From assembly GCF_032463525.1 (NCBI RefSeq), contig NZ_CP135971.1, forward strand, positions 2,976,001 through 3,040,000: 64,000 nt of DNA, written 5' to 3'. The notes beneath the pieces are model-generated. The model made no database searches. It was not told the origin of the DNA and saw only the letters and a list, made by a program, of their open reading frames with translations. This DNA is from Pseudomonas sp. DTU_2021_1001937_2_SI_NGA_ILE_001 (lineage in GTDB: Bacteria > Pseudomonadota > Gammaproteobacteria > Pseudomonadales > Pseudomonadaceae). The position numbers and the translations under genes are program-made. This document shows positions 36,171-45,440 of the stretch, in pieces (positions within the stretch are counted from its first letter, which is position 1; each line of letters begins with the position of its first letter).

Positions 36171-38684
36171 ATGCCTCTGATCAATAGCCTTTCCGATCTG
36201 TTCGTCCAATCCGTCGAAATGGCCGGCAGCGCCACGTTGGTCTGCGACGCCGAGAATCAGGTGCTGCTGTTCAACGCGGCAGCGGAGAAACTCTGGGGCA
36301 AGAGTCACCATGAGGTCATCGGCCAGGATGCCCGTCTGCTCCTGCCCTTGCCGGTTCAGGCCTACTACCAGCGCCTGCAGGGCGGTGACGGGGAGCTGAC
36401 GCTCATCGACATTCCCCACGGCGATGGCAGCCGACATTGGGGGGCTTTGACGGTGTCGCGGCTGGCTGAGGAAGAACAGGTGTACTTCGTGACGTCCGTC
36501 AAGGACATCACCCAGCAGCATGAAGAGCATGAACGGCTGCGCCTGCTCTCACTGGTGAGTGACCATTCCGATAACGCCATCGTGATCACCGACCACCAGT
36601 GGCGCATCACCTACGTCAACGCCGGCTTCGAGCGACTGTTCGGCTACCGCTTCGACCAGGCCTGCGGTCATCATCCGTCCGAATTGCTGGCGCCGCATCT
36701 GGACCGGCACTCGGTCGGCGAAGCCCGGCGCAAGCTCGCCGAGGGCCAGTCGATCAAGACCGACGAAGTGGTCTATGCCCAGAATGGCGACCGACTCTGG
36801 TGCAGCATGGTCATCAACCCTATTTTCTCGGTCCAGGGTGACCTGCTGCATTCGGTCACCATCCTCACCGACATCACCAACACCAAGATGCACGAGGTGT
36901 TGCAGCACAGCATGCTCAACGCCATGGTCCGCGAAGAGCCGCTGGAAAACCTGATGCAGCTGGCCTGCGAGGAAATCGAGCGCATCGCCCCGGAAGTGAC
37001 CACCTCCATGCTGCTGGTGGACGACGACGGCCTGCTGCATCCGCTGGCTACCACCCGTCTGCGCCACAGTTATTTCCAGTTGGCCGAGGGGCTGCAGATC
37101 GGTGAGGGCGTCGGCACCTGCGGCACCGCCGCCTTTCGCCGCCAGCCGGTGATTACCCGGGACATTGCCAGCGACCCACTGTGGGAGGCCTTCCGCGACG
37201 TCGAGCTGCCCGATGGGATCAAGAGCTGCTGGTCCACGCCGGTGCTGGACGCCGAACAACGGGTCATCGCCACCCTGGCCTTCTACTTCAAGGAAGTGCG
37301 CGGTCCGTCGGCCTTCCACCAGCGCCTGGTGGACGTGGTCGTGCCGCTGTGCGCACTGGCCATCGAGCGTGAAAAGGCCCGCGCCCACATCAGCCAGCTG
37401 GCGTTCTACGACAGCCTGACCGAACTGCCCAACCGTAGCCTGCTGATGGCCAACTCCGAGCAGGCGGTGCAGGCCGCCTTGCGCAACAAGAGCCGCCTGG
37501 CGGTGCTGTTCATCGATGTCGACCGGTTCAAGCAGGTCAACGACTCCTATGGTCATCCGGCCGGTGATGAGCTGCTGCAGATCATCGCCGGGCGCCTGCT
37601 GGAAAACCGCAGCCAGAAGGATGTGGTCGGGCGCCTGTCGGGTGACGAGTTCGTCGTGGTGCTGCCCGACTGCGATGCCCAACGCGCCACCGAACTGGTC
37701 GAGCAACTCAAGCTGACCATCAGCCAGCCCTGTCAGGTCGGCACCAACCGGGTCACGCCGTCGGTCAGCATCGGCGTCAGCCTGCTTCCCGAAGACGGTC
37801 ACGACATGGGGACCCTGATCCACCGCGCCGACATGGCCATGTACCAAGCCAAGCATGCCGGGCGTGGCCGCTTCAGTTTCTTCTGCCATGAGCTGAACCA
37901 GCAGGCGCAACAGCGCCAGGCCATGGAAACCGCCCTGCAGCAGGCGCTACAGGACAATGCCCTGGAACTGCACTACCAGCCGCAGATCAGCATGGCCGAC
38001 GGGCACCTTTATGGTGCCGAGGCGCTGGCGCGCTGGAACCATCCAGACTGGGGCCAGGTGTCACCGGCGCGCTTCATTCCACTGGCCGAGGAGTGCGGCC
38101 TGATTGTCGAACTGGGCCTGTGGGCGATCCGCGAAGCCTGCCGCCAACTGGCCGAGTGGCGTCGCGCCGGGGCCGAACTGTCGGCCATCTCGGTGAACCT
38201 GTCGCCGACCAACTTCCACGACCTGGAACTGCCGGCCATCCTCACCGACCTGCTGCAGCATTACCGGCTCAGCCCCGGCGACCTGACCCTGGAACTCACC
38301 GAAAACATCCTGATGGACACCAACCCCAGCACCCTGAAGGTGCTCAACGATGTCCACGCCCTGGGCATCCGCCTGGCCATGGACGACTTCGGCACCGGGT
38401 ATTCCAGCCTGAGCTACCTGCGCCAGCTGCCGATCCAGGAACTCAAGCTCGACCGCAGCTTCGTCATGGACCTCGAAAACGACGCCACCGCACGCACCCT
38501 CAGCGACGCGGTGATTCATATCGGCAACAGCCTCAACCTGACCGTGGTGGCCGAAGGCATCGAGACGGTCGGCCAGCACGAGATCCTGCGCCGCCAGGGT
38601 TATCACGTCGCCCAGGGCTACCTGTTCTCCCGGCCGCTGAGCGCCAAGCACATGCAGCGCTGGCTGCTGGACCGCGAAGGCTGA
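36171..38684 (+). CDS. PAS-PAS-GAF-GGDEF-EAL protein with DosP-like architecture
   Basis: An 837-residue soluble signalling protein. PAS1 spans ~10-115 (LVCDAENQVLLFNAAAEKLW), PAS2 ~125-245 (ITDHQWRITYVNAGFERLFG), a GAF domain ~250-400 (GEGVGTCGTAAFRRQPVITR), GGDEF ~405-570 and EAL ~580-830. The GGDEF signature is SGDEF (residue ~489), often still active or GTP-binding. The EAL motif (AEALARW, ~616) with LELTENIL, DDFGTGYSSL and VAEGIET is complete, so c-di-GMP hydrolysis is likely. Layout and PAS1 resemble E. coli DosP, but the stretch holding the DosP haem histidine reads PVQAYYQRLQ, without that histidine. AGGGA supports ATG 36171. Confidence 0.88.
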   Translation: MPLINSLSDLFVQSVEMAGSATLVCDAENQVLLFNAAAEKLWGKSHHEVIGQDARLLLPLPVQAYYQRLQGGDGELTLIDIPHGDGSRHWGALTVSRLAEEEQVYFVTSVKDITQQHEEHERLRLLSLVSDHSDNAIVITDHQWRITYVNAGFERLFGYRFDQACGHHPSELLAPHLDRHSVGEARRKLAEGQSIKTDEVVYAQNGDRLWCSMVINPIFSVQGDLLHSVTILTDITNTKMHEVLQHSMLNAMVREEPLENLMQLACEEIERIAPEVTTSMLLVDDDGLLHPLATTRLRHSYFQLAEGLQIGEGVGTCGTAAFRRQPVITRDIASDPLWEAFRDVELPDGIKSCWSTPVLDAEQRVIATLAFYFKEVRGPSAFHQRLVDVVVPLCALAIEREKARAHISQLAFYDSLTELPNRSLLMANSEQAVQAALRNKSRLAVLFIDVDRFKQVNDSYGHPAGDELLQIIAGRLLENRSQKDVVGRLSGDEFVVVLPDCDAQRATELVEQLKLTISQPCQVGTNRVTPSVSIGVSLLPEDGHDMGTLIHRADMAMYQAKHAGRGRFSFFCHELNQQAQQRQAMETALQQALQDNALELHYQPQISMADGHLYGAEALARWNHPDWGQVSPARFIPLAEECGLIVELGLWAIREACRQLAEWRRAGAELSAISVNLSPTNFHDLELPAILTDLLQHYRLSPGDLTLELTENILMDTNPSTLKVLNDVHALGIRLAMDDFGTGYSSLSYLRQLPIQELKLDRSFVMDLENDATARTLSDAVIHIGNSLNLTVVAEGIETVGQHEILRRQGYHVAQGYLFSRPLSAKHMQRWLLDREG

Positions 38685-38688
38685 GCCG

Positions 38689-38831
38689 CAATACTGGTCA
38701 GTTAGACCGGGTAGGAGCGGCTTGAGCCGCGAAGCGACCGCATGTTCACGGCAGATACACGGAATTTCCTGACGCTTTCGCGGCTAAAGCCGCTCCCACC
38801 GGGGCACATGCCGCTTAAGCGCACAGTATTG
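38689..38831 (-). repeat. REP doublet element, copy 2 (CAATACTG ends)
   Basis: A 143-base element, inverted relative to the copy at 7900-8040. It starts with CAATACTG five bases after the EAL-gene stop and ends with CAGTATTG. It contains two REP units facing each other (GGAGCGGCTTGAGCCGCGAA at 38714-38733, and CTTTCGCGGCTAAAGCCGCT further right). The outer sequence GGTCAGTTAGACCGG and the centre around GAAATTCC also correspond to copy 1, so the shared unit is the whole 143 bases. Confidence 0.85.
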
Positions 38832-39091
38832 GGCTCAGGCGCGCTGGGCCAGGGACGGGCCATAGCGCCGCCTCCCCTACCGAGCCTGAATCTGGCCTGG
38901 CACCGCTATTGCTTATCAAGCGCTCTCACAGGTTCGCCATCGATCATCCGTGTGCAGCACGTTTTGCAGTCGGCTGGTATGATGCGCGGCTTTTTCCAGG
39001 CCACAACCGCACCGGGGCAATGCCGCCGGGTGCAGCTGTGCCGCTGGAGTCGAATCATTCACGGCGCAGGCCAGTTCCATCGGAGCCCGAA
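38832..39091. other. Upstream region of the purine permease gene
   Basis: About 260 non-coding bases after the repeat. An extended -10 motif, TGGTATGAT (38975-38983), is the best promoter candidate, roughly 100 bases before the ATG; no good -35 accompanies it. No riboswitch-like structure was recognised. Confidence 0.4.
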
Positions 39092-40387
39092 ATGCTGGAA
39101 AGGCTGTTTCAACTCAAGGCACACAACACCAACGTGCGCACCGAGCTTCTCGCGGGCGTCACCACCTTCCTGGCCATGGCCTACATCCTCTTCGTCAACC
39201 CGAGCATCCTCGGCGAGACCGGCATGGACAAAGGTGCGCTGTTCGTCGCGACCTGCCTGGCAGCGGCCATCGGCTCGGCAGTGATGGGCCTGATCGCCAA
39301 CTACCCGATCGCCCTGGCGCCGGGCATGGGCCTGAACGCCTTCTTCACCTACACCGTGGTCCTGCACATGGGCCACACCTGGCAAGTGGCGCTGGGCGCG
39401 GTGTTCCTCTCGGCGGTGATGTTCTTCGTGCTGTCGATCTTCCGTATCCGCGAGTGGATCATCAACAGCATCCCGCTGGCCCTGCGCTCGGCCATCGCCG
39501 CCGGCATCGGCCTGTTCCTGGCACTGATCGCCCTGCAGAACGCCAAGATCGTCGCCGCCAACCCGGCCACCATGCTCGGCCTCGGTGACCTGAAGCAACC
39601 AGCGCCGGTACTGGCGACCCTGGGCTTCTTCCTGATCGTCGCCCTGGACCGCCTGAAAGTGCGTGCCGCCGTGCTGATCGGCATCCTGGCGGTGACCCTG
39701 GTGTCCATCGTCATGGGCTTCTCGACCTTCCAGGGCGTGGTATCGGCACCGCCGTCGCTGGCCCCGACCTTCCTGCAACTGGACATCAAGGGCGCTCTGG
39801 ACGTGGGCCTGGTGAGCATCATCTTCGCCTTCCTGTTCGTCGACATTTTCGACAACTCCGGCACCCTGATCGGCGTCGCCAAGCGCGCCGGGCTGATGGG
39901 CAAGGACGGCCACATGCCGAAGATGGGCCGCGCGCTGATCGCCGACAGCACCGCCGCCATGGCCGGTTCGCTGCTGGGCACCTCGACCACCACCAGCTAC
40001 ATCGAATCGGCAGCCGGCGTGAGTGCCGGCGGCCGCACTGGCCTGACCGCCATCGTGGTCAGCGTGCTGTTCCTGCTGGCGCTGTTCTTCTCACCGCTGG
40101 CCAGCAGCGTACCGGCCTACGCCACGGCGCCAGCGCTGCTGTTCGTCGCGGTGCTGATGACCTCGGGCCTGGCCGAGATCGACTGGGAAGACATCACCGT
40201 CTCCGCGCCGGTGGTGGTCACCGCCCTGGCCATGCCATTCACCTACTCCATCGCCAACGGCATCGCCTTTGGCTTCGTCTCCTGGACGGCGATCAAACTG
40301 CTCTCGGGGCGCGGGCGCGAGCTGAACGCCGCCCTGGTGGTCCTGTCGGTGCTGTTCGTCATCAAGCTGGGCTGGTTCAACGCATGA
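39092..40387 (+). CDS. NCS2-family purine permease
   Basis: A 431-residue transporter of the AdeP/GhxP (AzgA-like) branch, with about 13-14 hydrophobic segments. Family motifs are [85 protein letters not shown] and [17 protein letters not shown]. It should import adenine, guanine or hypoxanthine with protons; the precise purine cannot be read off. ATG 39092 ([18 protein letters not shown]) is chosen over a longer upstream frame lacking similarity. Its stop overlaps the trmA start (ATGA). Confidence 0.9.
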   Translation: MLERLFQLKAHNTNVRTELLAGVTTFLAMAYILFVNPSILGETGMDKGALFVATCLAAAIGSAVMGLIANYPIALAPGMGLNAFFTYTVVLHMGHTWQVALGAVFLSAVMFFVLSIFRIREWIINSIPLALRSAIAAGIGLFLALIALQNAKIVAANPATMLGLGDLKQPAPVLATLGFFLIVALDRLKVRAAVLIGILAVTLVSIVMGFSTFQGVVSAPPSLAPTFLQLDIKGALDVGLVSIIFAFLFVDIFDNSGTLIGVAKRAGLMGKDGHMPKMGRALIADSTAAMAGSLLGTSTTTSYIESAAGVSAGGRTGLTAIVVSVLFLLALFFSPLASSVPAYATAPALLFVAVLMTSGLAEIDWEDITVSAPVVVTALAMPFTYSIANGIAFGFVSWTAIKLLSGRGRELNAALVVLSVLFVIKLGWFNA

Positions 40388-41469
40388 GTGTTCCCTTCGA
40401 CCCGGCGGGCTACGATCAGCAGCTCGCCGAGAAAACCACCCGCCTGCAGACCCTGCTGGCGCCCTTCGACGCACCGGCACCGCAGGTCTTCGACTCACCC
40501 CGCGAGCACTACCGGCTGCGCGCCGAGTTCCGCCTGTGGTTCGAGGGCCAGCAGCGCCATTACGCGATGTTCGCCCCCGGTGACAAGCACACGCCGATCC
40601 TGCTCGACGGCCTGCCCATCGCCAGCCGCCGTATCAATGAGCTGATGCCGCGCCTGCGCGACGGCTGGCAGGCCAGCCAGGCACTGAGCTACAAGCTGTT
40701 CCAGGTGGATTTCCTCACCACCCTGGCCGGCGACGCGATGATCACCCTGTGCTACCACCGGCCGCTGGACGACGCCTGGCAGGCTGCCGCCGAGCAACTG
40801 GCCGCCGAGCTGCAGGTCAGCCTGATCGGCCGCTCGCGTGGTCAGCGCCTGGTGATCGGCCGCGACTACGTGACCGAAGAGCTGCTGGTCGGCGGGCGCA
40901 CCTGGCGCTATCGCCAGCCGGAAGGCGCCTTCACCCAGCCCAACGGCACGGTGAACCAGAAGATGCTGGGCTGGGCCCTCGAAGCCATGGGCCAGCGCGA
41001 TGATGACCTGCTGGAGCTGTATTGCGGCAACGGCAACTTCACCCTGCCCCTGGCCACTCGCGCCCGTCAGGTGCTGGCCACCGAGATCAGCAAGACCTCG
41101 GTGAACGCAGCGCTGGCCAACCTGGCCGACAACGCGGTGAACAATGTCACCTTGGTGCGCCTGTCCGCCGAAGAGCTGACCCAGGCCCTCAATGAAGTGC
41201 GTCCGTTCCGCCGTCTGCAGGGCGTGGACCTGAAGAGCTACGACTTCGGTACCGTATTCGTCGACCCGCCGCGCGCCGGCATGGACCCGGACACCTGCGA
41301 GCTGACCCGACGCTTCGAGCGCATCCTGTACATCTCTTGCAACCCGGAGACCCTGGCGGCCAACATCGCCCAGTTGCACGACACCCACCGCATCGAGCGC
41401 TGCGCGCTGTTCGACCAGTTCCCCTACACCCATCACATGGAATCCGGGGTCCTGCTGGTGCGTCGCTGA
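40384..41469 (+). CDS. trmA: tRNA (uracil-5-)-methyltransferase TrmA
   Basis: A 361-residue enzyme that makes ribothymidine at position 54 of tRNA using SAM. It lacks the iron-sulfur and TRAM regions of RlmD/RlmC, which separates it from those paralogues. Visible are [19 protein letters not shown], the SAM motif [26 protein letters not shown] and the catalytic cysteine in [13 protein letters not shown]; the end [12 protein letters not shown] is typical. Translation is likely coupled to the permease through the four-base overlap. A perfect hairpin without T-tract follows the stop. Confidence 0.96.
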   Translation: MSVPFDPAGYDQQLAEKTTRLQTLLAPFDAPAPQVFDSPREHYRLRAEFRLWFEGQQRHYAMFAPGDKHTPILLDGLPIASRRINELMPRLRDGWQASQALSYKLFQVDFLTTLAGDAMITLCYHRPLDDAWQAAAEQLAAELQVSLIGRSRGQRLVIGRDYVTEELLVGGRTWRYRQPEGAFTQPNGTVNQKMLGWALEAMGQRDDDLLELYCGNGNFTLPLATRARQVLATEISKTSVNAALANLADNAVNNVTLVRLSAEELTQALNEVRPFRRLQGVDLKSYDFGTVFVDPPRAGMDPDTCELTRRFERILYISCNPETLAANIAQLHDTHRIERCALFDQFPYTHHMESGVLLVRR

Positions 41470-41480
41470 ACCGGGGCCAG

Positions 41481-41500
41481 CCGGGAATGCCCATTCCCGG
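41481..41500. other. Perfect hairpin downstream of trmA
   Basis: CCGGGAAT and ATTCCCGG pair exactly around the loop GCCC, 12 bases after the trmA stop. No T-tract follows, so it may act as an RNA 3'-end structure. Confidence 0.5.
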
Positions 41501-41590
41501 CGGATGCCCCGGCATGGATTAATAGGCAGCTACCTATCATCTGCGGTATAACGGCCATCTGCCTTTATCCTGCGTTTGTGGGTACCTGCC

Positions 41591-42865
41591 TTGAGTCTTG
41601 AATCCTCCTCACCCTCCACCGCCGAAGGGATCTTTCGTCAACCCGGTTTCCTGCCCTTCCTCAGTGCCCGCCTGCTGGCGATGTTCGCCATGCAGATCCA
41701 GGCCGTGGTGGTGGCCTGGCAGGTCTACGACCTGACCCGCGATCCGATGGCCCTGGCCTACGCCGGCCTGGCGCAGTTCATCCCCATGCTGTTGTTGCTG
41801 ATGCCGGCGGGCGACCTGATCGACCGCTTCGACCGCAAGCTGATCCTGATGCTCAGTTGGGCGGCGCAAGCGCTGTGTGGCGTCATCCTGCTGCTGTTTT
41901 CCTTCTTCGATCTGCACGACGTGCGCCTGGTGTACGCCGCCCTGGTGTTCTACGGCGCGGCGCGGGCCTTCACCGGCCCGACCATGCAAAGCCTGTTGCC
42001 ACAGGTCGTGCCGCGCGATCGACTGGCCTCGGCAATCGCGACCAACAGCGTGATCATGCGCTGCTCCACCGTGGCCGGCCCGCTGGTCGGTGGCGGCCTG
42101 TATGCCTTCGGCGGCGCCGAGCTGACCTACGCTACCTGCGTAACGGCGTTCATCGCTGGCATCCTGCTGCTGCCCCTGGTGCCCACCCCCTATGCCGAAG
42201 CCCGGGTCAAGCTCGACGGCAGCGCCTGGCAGCGCTTCACCGCCGGCATTGCGTTCATCCGTTCACGGCCGATCATCCTCGGCACCATTTCGCTGGACCT
42301 GTTCGCCGTGCTGCTGGGCGGCGTGGTGGCCCTGCTGCCGATCTATGCCCATGAAGTGCTGATGCTCGGCCCGCAGGGCCTGGGTGCACTGCGCAGCGCC
42401 ATGAGCCTGGGCGAGCTGGTCACCGGCATCTACCTGAGCATGCGTCCGCTGGACCGTCATGTGGGCCTGACCATGTTCAGCGCCGTCGCCCTGTTCGGCC
42501 TGGCCAACCTGGTGTTCGCCTTGTCCACGCTGTTCTGGGTGTCCTTCGCCGCCCTGCTGGTGGCGGGTGCAGCCGACATGGTCAGCGTCTACATCCGCAC
42601 CACGCTCGTGCAGTTCTCCACCCCGGACACCATGCGTGGCCGGGTCAGTGCGGTGAACATGCTGTTCATCGGCTCTTCCAACGAGCTGGGCGAGTTCCGG
42701 GCCGGCACCAGTGCCTCGCTGATCGGCGCCATCCCGGCGGCGATCACCGGCAGCCTGTGCACGCTCGGGGTGGTTGGCCTGTGGATGACCGGCTTCAAGA
42801 GCCTGCGCAAGGTCGACCGCTTCGCCGATGCCGCTCCGGCGGGAACTCCCACGGCAGCCAAGTGA
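41591..42865 (+). CDS. MFS transporter (EntS-like exporter family)
   Basis: A 424-residue protein with 11-12 hydrophobic helices. FLSARLLAMFAMQIQAVVVAW is the start of helix 1, and the MFS loop motif appears as PAGDLIDRFDRKLILM. The C-terminal half contains MRGRVSAVNMLFIGSSNELG, which is common in EntS-like (MFS_3) exporters. The substrate is unknown; siderophore export is only one possibility. No ATG is available: TTG at 41591 (MSLESSSPS) is taken, with TTG at 41576 as alternative; neither has a strong Shine-Dalgarno. A possible -10, TATAAC, is at 41547-41552. Confidence 0.82.
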   Translation: MSLESSSPSTAEGIFRQPGFLPFLSARLLAMFAMQIQAVVVAWQVYDLTRDPMALAYAGLAQFIPMLLLLMPAGDLIDRFDRKLILMLSWAAQALCGVILLLFSFFDLHDVRLVYAALVFYGAARAFTGPTMQSLLPQVVPRDRLASAIATNSVIMRCSTVAGPLVGGGLYAFGGAELTYATCVTAFIAGILLLPLVPTPYAEARVKLDGSAWQRFTAGIAFIRSRPIILGTISLDLFAVLLGGVVALLPIYAHEVLMLGPQGLGALRSAMSLGELVTGIYLSMRPLDRHVGLTMFSAVALFGLANLVFALSTLFWVSFAALLVAGAADMVSVYIRTTLVQFSTPDTMRGRVSAVNMLFIGSSNELGEFRAGTSASLIGAIPAAITGSLCTLGVVGLWMTGFKSLRKVDRFADAAPAGTPTAAK

Positions 42866-42932
42866 CCGATGGAGTGGCACGCCGCCAATACAGCGGCGAA
42901 ACTCATTCGGGAATGTGTCGAGGAAAAGTCCG

Positions 42933-43796
42933 ATGCTGTGGAGAAAGGGACGACGTAGCGACAACGTAGTGGATGCACGCGGTGACGGGGGCGGCCGGCG
43001 TTTCGGCGGCAAGGGCCTGACCCTGGGCGGGGTGGCGCTGATCGTGGTGTTCGGCCTGCTGACCGGCCAGGACCCGCTGCAGATCCTCGGCCAGATCACC
43101 GGGCAACTGCAACAGCCCGCCGCGCCCACGGCGCAACGCCCGGCCGGTAACGATCAGCAGGTGGATTTCGTGCGCGCCGTGCTTGGCGACACCGAAGACA
43201 GCTGGCAGGCGGCATTCAACCAGGCCGGGCGACAATACCAGGACCCGCAACTGGTGCTGTTCAACGGCCAGGTCAACTCGGCCTGCGGTTTCGCCACCGC
43301 TGCCACCGGCCCCTTCTACTGCCCTGCCGACCGCAGGATCTACCTCGACCTGGACTTCTTCCGCGAGATGTCGCAGCGCTTCTCGGCGGCGGGCGACTTC
43401 GCCCAGGCCTACGTGATCGCCCATGAAGTCGGCCACCATGTGCAGACCCTGCTGGGCATTTCAGCCAAGGTCCAGGCCGCGCGGCAACGCGGCCAGCGCA
43501 TGGAAGGCGCCGACGGCCTGCTGGTGCGCCAGGAACTGCAGGCCGACTGCCTGGCCGGGGTCTGGGCGCACAATGCACAAAAGCGTTTGAACTGGCTTGA
43601 GCCGGGTGATATTGAAGAAGCCTTGAACGCGGCCAACGCCATTGGCGATGATCGCTTGCAACGTCAGAGCCGCGGCCATGTGGTGCCCGACTCCTTCACC
43701 CATGGGACGTCCGCGCAGCGGGTCCGCTGGTTCAAGACCGGCTTCGCCCAGGGCAATATCAACCAATGCGATACCTTCGCCGCCAAGAGCCTGTGA
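42933..43796 (+). CDS. YpfJ-family putative neutral zinc metallopeptidase
   Basis: A 287-residue protein with an N-terminal cytoplasmic stretch rich in R and G (MLWRKGRRSDNVVDARGDGG), one membrane helix (LTLGGVALIVVFGLL) and a large outer domain. The zinc-protease motif is VIAHEVGHHVQTLLG (HExGH), with a downstream QELQADCLAGVWAHN supplying the third ligand region and PFYCPADRRIYLDL upstream, all typical of the neutral zinc metallopeptidase family. Its substrates are not known. AGGAAAA before the ATG at 42933 sets the start. The gene ends four bases before the next one. Confidence 0.88.
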   Translation: MLWRKGRRSDNVVDARGDGGGRRFGGKGLTLGGVALIVVFGLLTGQDPLQILGQITGQLQQPAAPTAQRPAGNDQQVDFVRAVLGDTEDSWQAAFNQAGRQYQDPQLVLFNGQVNSACGFATAATGPFYCPADRRIYLDLDFFREMSQRFSAAGDFAQAYVIAHEVGHHVQTLLGISAKVQAARQRGQRMEGADGLLVRQELQADCLAGVWAHNAQKRLNWLEPGDIEEALNAANAIGDDRLQRQSRGHVVPDSFTHGTSAQRVRWFKTGFAQGNINQCDTFAAKSL

Positions 43797-43800
43797 ATTC

Positions 43801-44790
43801 ATGATCAAACCGTTGTTGGCCCTGATGTTGAGCAGCACCTTCCTGAGCCTGAGCGCACAGGCCGAGACGCCGCCCGCGAAGTCCCTGGCACCCGACCGGC
43901 TGGCCATCAACGGCGGCCAGGCAACCCTGGCGCTGAGCCAGGACTGGGTCCGTCCCAAGCCTCAGATCCAGCGAGCCGTGATCATGGTCCATGGTCGCCA
44001 GCGCAATGCGCCCACCTACCTGCGCACCATCGAGCGCGCGGCGAACATCTCCAAGGAGCGCAACCGCACGCTGCTGATCGCCCCGCAGTTCCTCGACGAC
44101 AAGGACGTGGCGGCGCACCACCTGGGCGACAACATCCTGCGCTGGCATGAAGATGACTGGATGGCCGGCAACCGCTCGCTGGAGGGCAAGGGGGTCAGTT
44201 CCTTCACGGTGCTGGACCACATCATCCGCCGTCTGAGCGATCCGAAGCTGTTCCCCAACCTCAAGGAAATCGTGGTCGCCGGTCACTCCGGTGGCGCGCA
44301 GATGGTGCAGCGCTATGCCGTGCTCGGCGGTCGCGAGGAAGCGCGCCTGAAGCAGGAAAACATCCGCCTGCGCTACGTAGTGGCCACCCCATCGACCTAC
44401 GCCTGGTTCGACGCACAACGCCCGGTTGCCTCACCCGAGAAGAACTGCCCCGGCTTCAACGACTGGAAATACGGCCTGAACAAACTGCCACCCTACGCCG
44501 AGAAGTTCGACAAGGCCGGGCTGGAGAAGGCCTACGTGCAGCGTGATGTGACCTATCTGCTGGCGCTGCAGGACAACGACCCCAACCACCCGGCGCTGGA
44601 CAAGAGCTGCGCCGCCGAGGCCCAGGGCGCAGACCGCCTGAGCCGTGGGCAGAACTACTTCGACTACCTGACCAAACGCCACCCTGAGGGCCTGAACCAG
44701 CGCGTGGTACAGGTGCCCAAGGTCGCTCATAACGGCGATGCGCTGTTCAGCTCGCCCGAAGGCCAGGCGGTACTCTTCAAGCCGTTGTAA
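43801..44790 (+). CDS. Exported alpha/beta hydrolase-fold protein
   Basis: A 329-residue protein with a signal peptide (MIKPLLALMLSSTFLSLSAQ, then AETPP). The nucleophile elbow is VVAGHSGGAQMVQRY (Ser in GHSGG), the oxyanion region follows AVIMVHGRQRNAPTY, and the C-terminal HNGDALFSS holds a candidate catalytic histidine. The protein is therefore a predicted periplasmic or secreted esterase/lipase-like enzyme; its substrate is unknown. Two cysteines (KNCPGF, KSCAAE) may form a disulfide. It starts four bases after the metallopeptidase gene and is probably co-transcribed. A REP pair follows the stop. Confidence 0.82.
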   Translation: MIKPLLALMLSSTFLSLSAQAETPPAKSLAPDRLAINGGQATLALSQDWVRPKPQIQRAVIMVHGRQRNAPTYLRTIERAANISKERNRTLLIAPQFLDDKDVAAHHLGDNILRWHEDDWMAGNRSLEGKGVSSFTVLDHIIRRLSDPKLFPNLKEIVVAGHSGGAQMVQRYAVLGGREEARLKQENIRLRYVVATPSTYAWFDAQRPVASPEKNCPGFNDWKYGLNKLPPYAEKFDKAGLEKAYVQRDVTYLLALQDNDPNHPALDKSCAAEAQGADRLSRGQNYFDYLTKRHPEGLNQRVVQVPKVAHNGDALFSSPEGQAVLFKPL

Positions 44791-44796
44791 AACGCA

Positions 44797-44843
44797 TCGC
44801 GGCTCAAGCCGCTCCTACCCCAGGAGCGGCTTCAGCCGCGAAT
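44797..44843. repeat. REP inverted pair
   Basis: Two REP units head to head: ATCGCGGCTCAAGCCGCTCC and GGAGCGGCTTCAGCCGCGAA, with a short ACCCCA spacer, forming a long hairpin. Unlike the other two elements it lacks the CAATACTG ends and the ~50-base centre. It lies between the convergent hydrolase and HAD phosphatase genes. Confidence 0.85.
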
Positions 44844-44846
44844 GAC

Positions 44847-45440
44847 TCACCACTGCAACAGCGCGCGCAACGCAAAACAGTCGGGCAGGTGCCAGTCGCT
44901 GTAGTCCGGCCACGGGTTGTCCGGCAGGTTGACCAGCACCGTGCGAGCGCCGGCGGCGCGACCGCAGCTCAGGTCGTGCAGGTGGTCGCCGATCATCACC
45001 ATGCGCTGTGGCGCGACGTCCCAGGCATTGGCCAGTTTCAGCAGGCCCGCCGGGTCGGGCTTGGGGGTCGCTTCGTCGCGGCCCAGCACGTCTTGCACGG
45101 CAAAGCAGTCGGCCACCCCGATGGCGGCCAGGGTGATGTGCGCCAGCTCACGGGCGTTGCGGGTCAGGATGCCCAGGCGATAACCCCGTCCGGCCAGCTC
45201 ACGAACCAGTTCCACGGCCCCGGCGGCCGGTCGCGAGCCGAGCGCCAGCTCGCGCTCGTGTTCGAGCAGCCAGGCGTGCTTGGCTGCGGCCTCGGCGGCC
45301 GGCAGGCTGGCCAGGTGGCCGAGGATGTCGGCCTGCGGCGGAATCTCCAGGGCGCGCTTGATGGCCGGGAAATCATGCACCGGCACGGTCAGCGTGCCGT
45401 CCATGTCGAACACCCAGTGACGGATCTCGTGCAGGTTCAT
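44847..45440 (-). CDS. HAD-superfamily phosphatase
   Basis: A 197-residue HAD hydrolase. Motif I is WVFDMDGTLTVPVHD (D12 nucleophile, D14), motif II LGILTRNARELA, motif III the lysine in EATPKPDPAGLLKL and motif IV VMIGDHLHDLSCG. A helical cap lies between motif I and II, as in phosphoglycolate phosphatase-like members. The substrate cannot be determined; small phosphorylated metabolites are usual. The ATG overlaps the stop codon of tesB by four bases, so it is translationally coupled and the last gene of a GNAT-tesB-HAD group. Confidence 0.87.
   Translation of the reverse strand: MNLHEIRHWVFDMDGTLTVPVHDFPAIKRALEIPPQADILGHLASLPAAEAAAKHAWLLEHERELALGSRPAAGAVELVRELAGRGYRLGILTRNARELAHITLAAIGVADCFAVQDVLGRDEATPKPDPAGLLKLANAWDVAPQRMVMIGDHLHDLSCGRAAGARTVLVNLPDNPWPDYSDWHLPDCFALRALLQW

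Noticed and set aside
36171..38684. Naming the EAL protein dosP.
   Set aside because: Domain order fits, but the segment that carries the haem-ligand histidine in E. coli DosP lacks it, so the oxygen-sensing role is unsupported.
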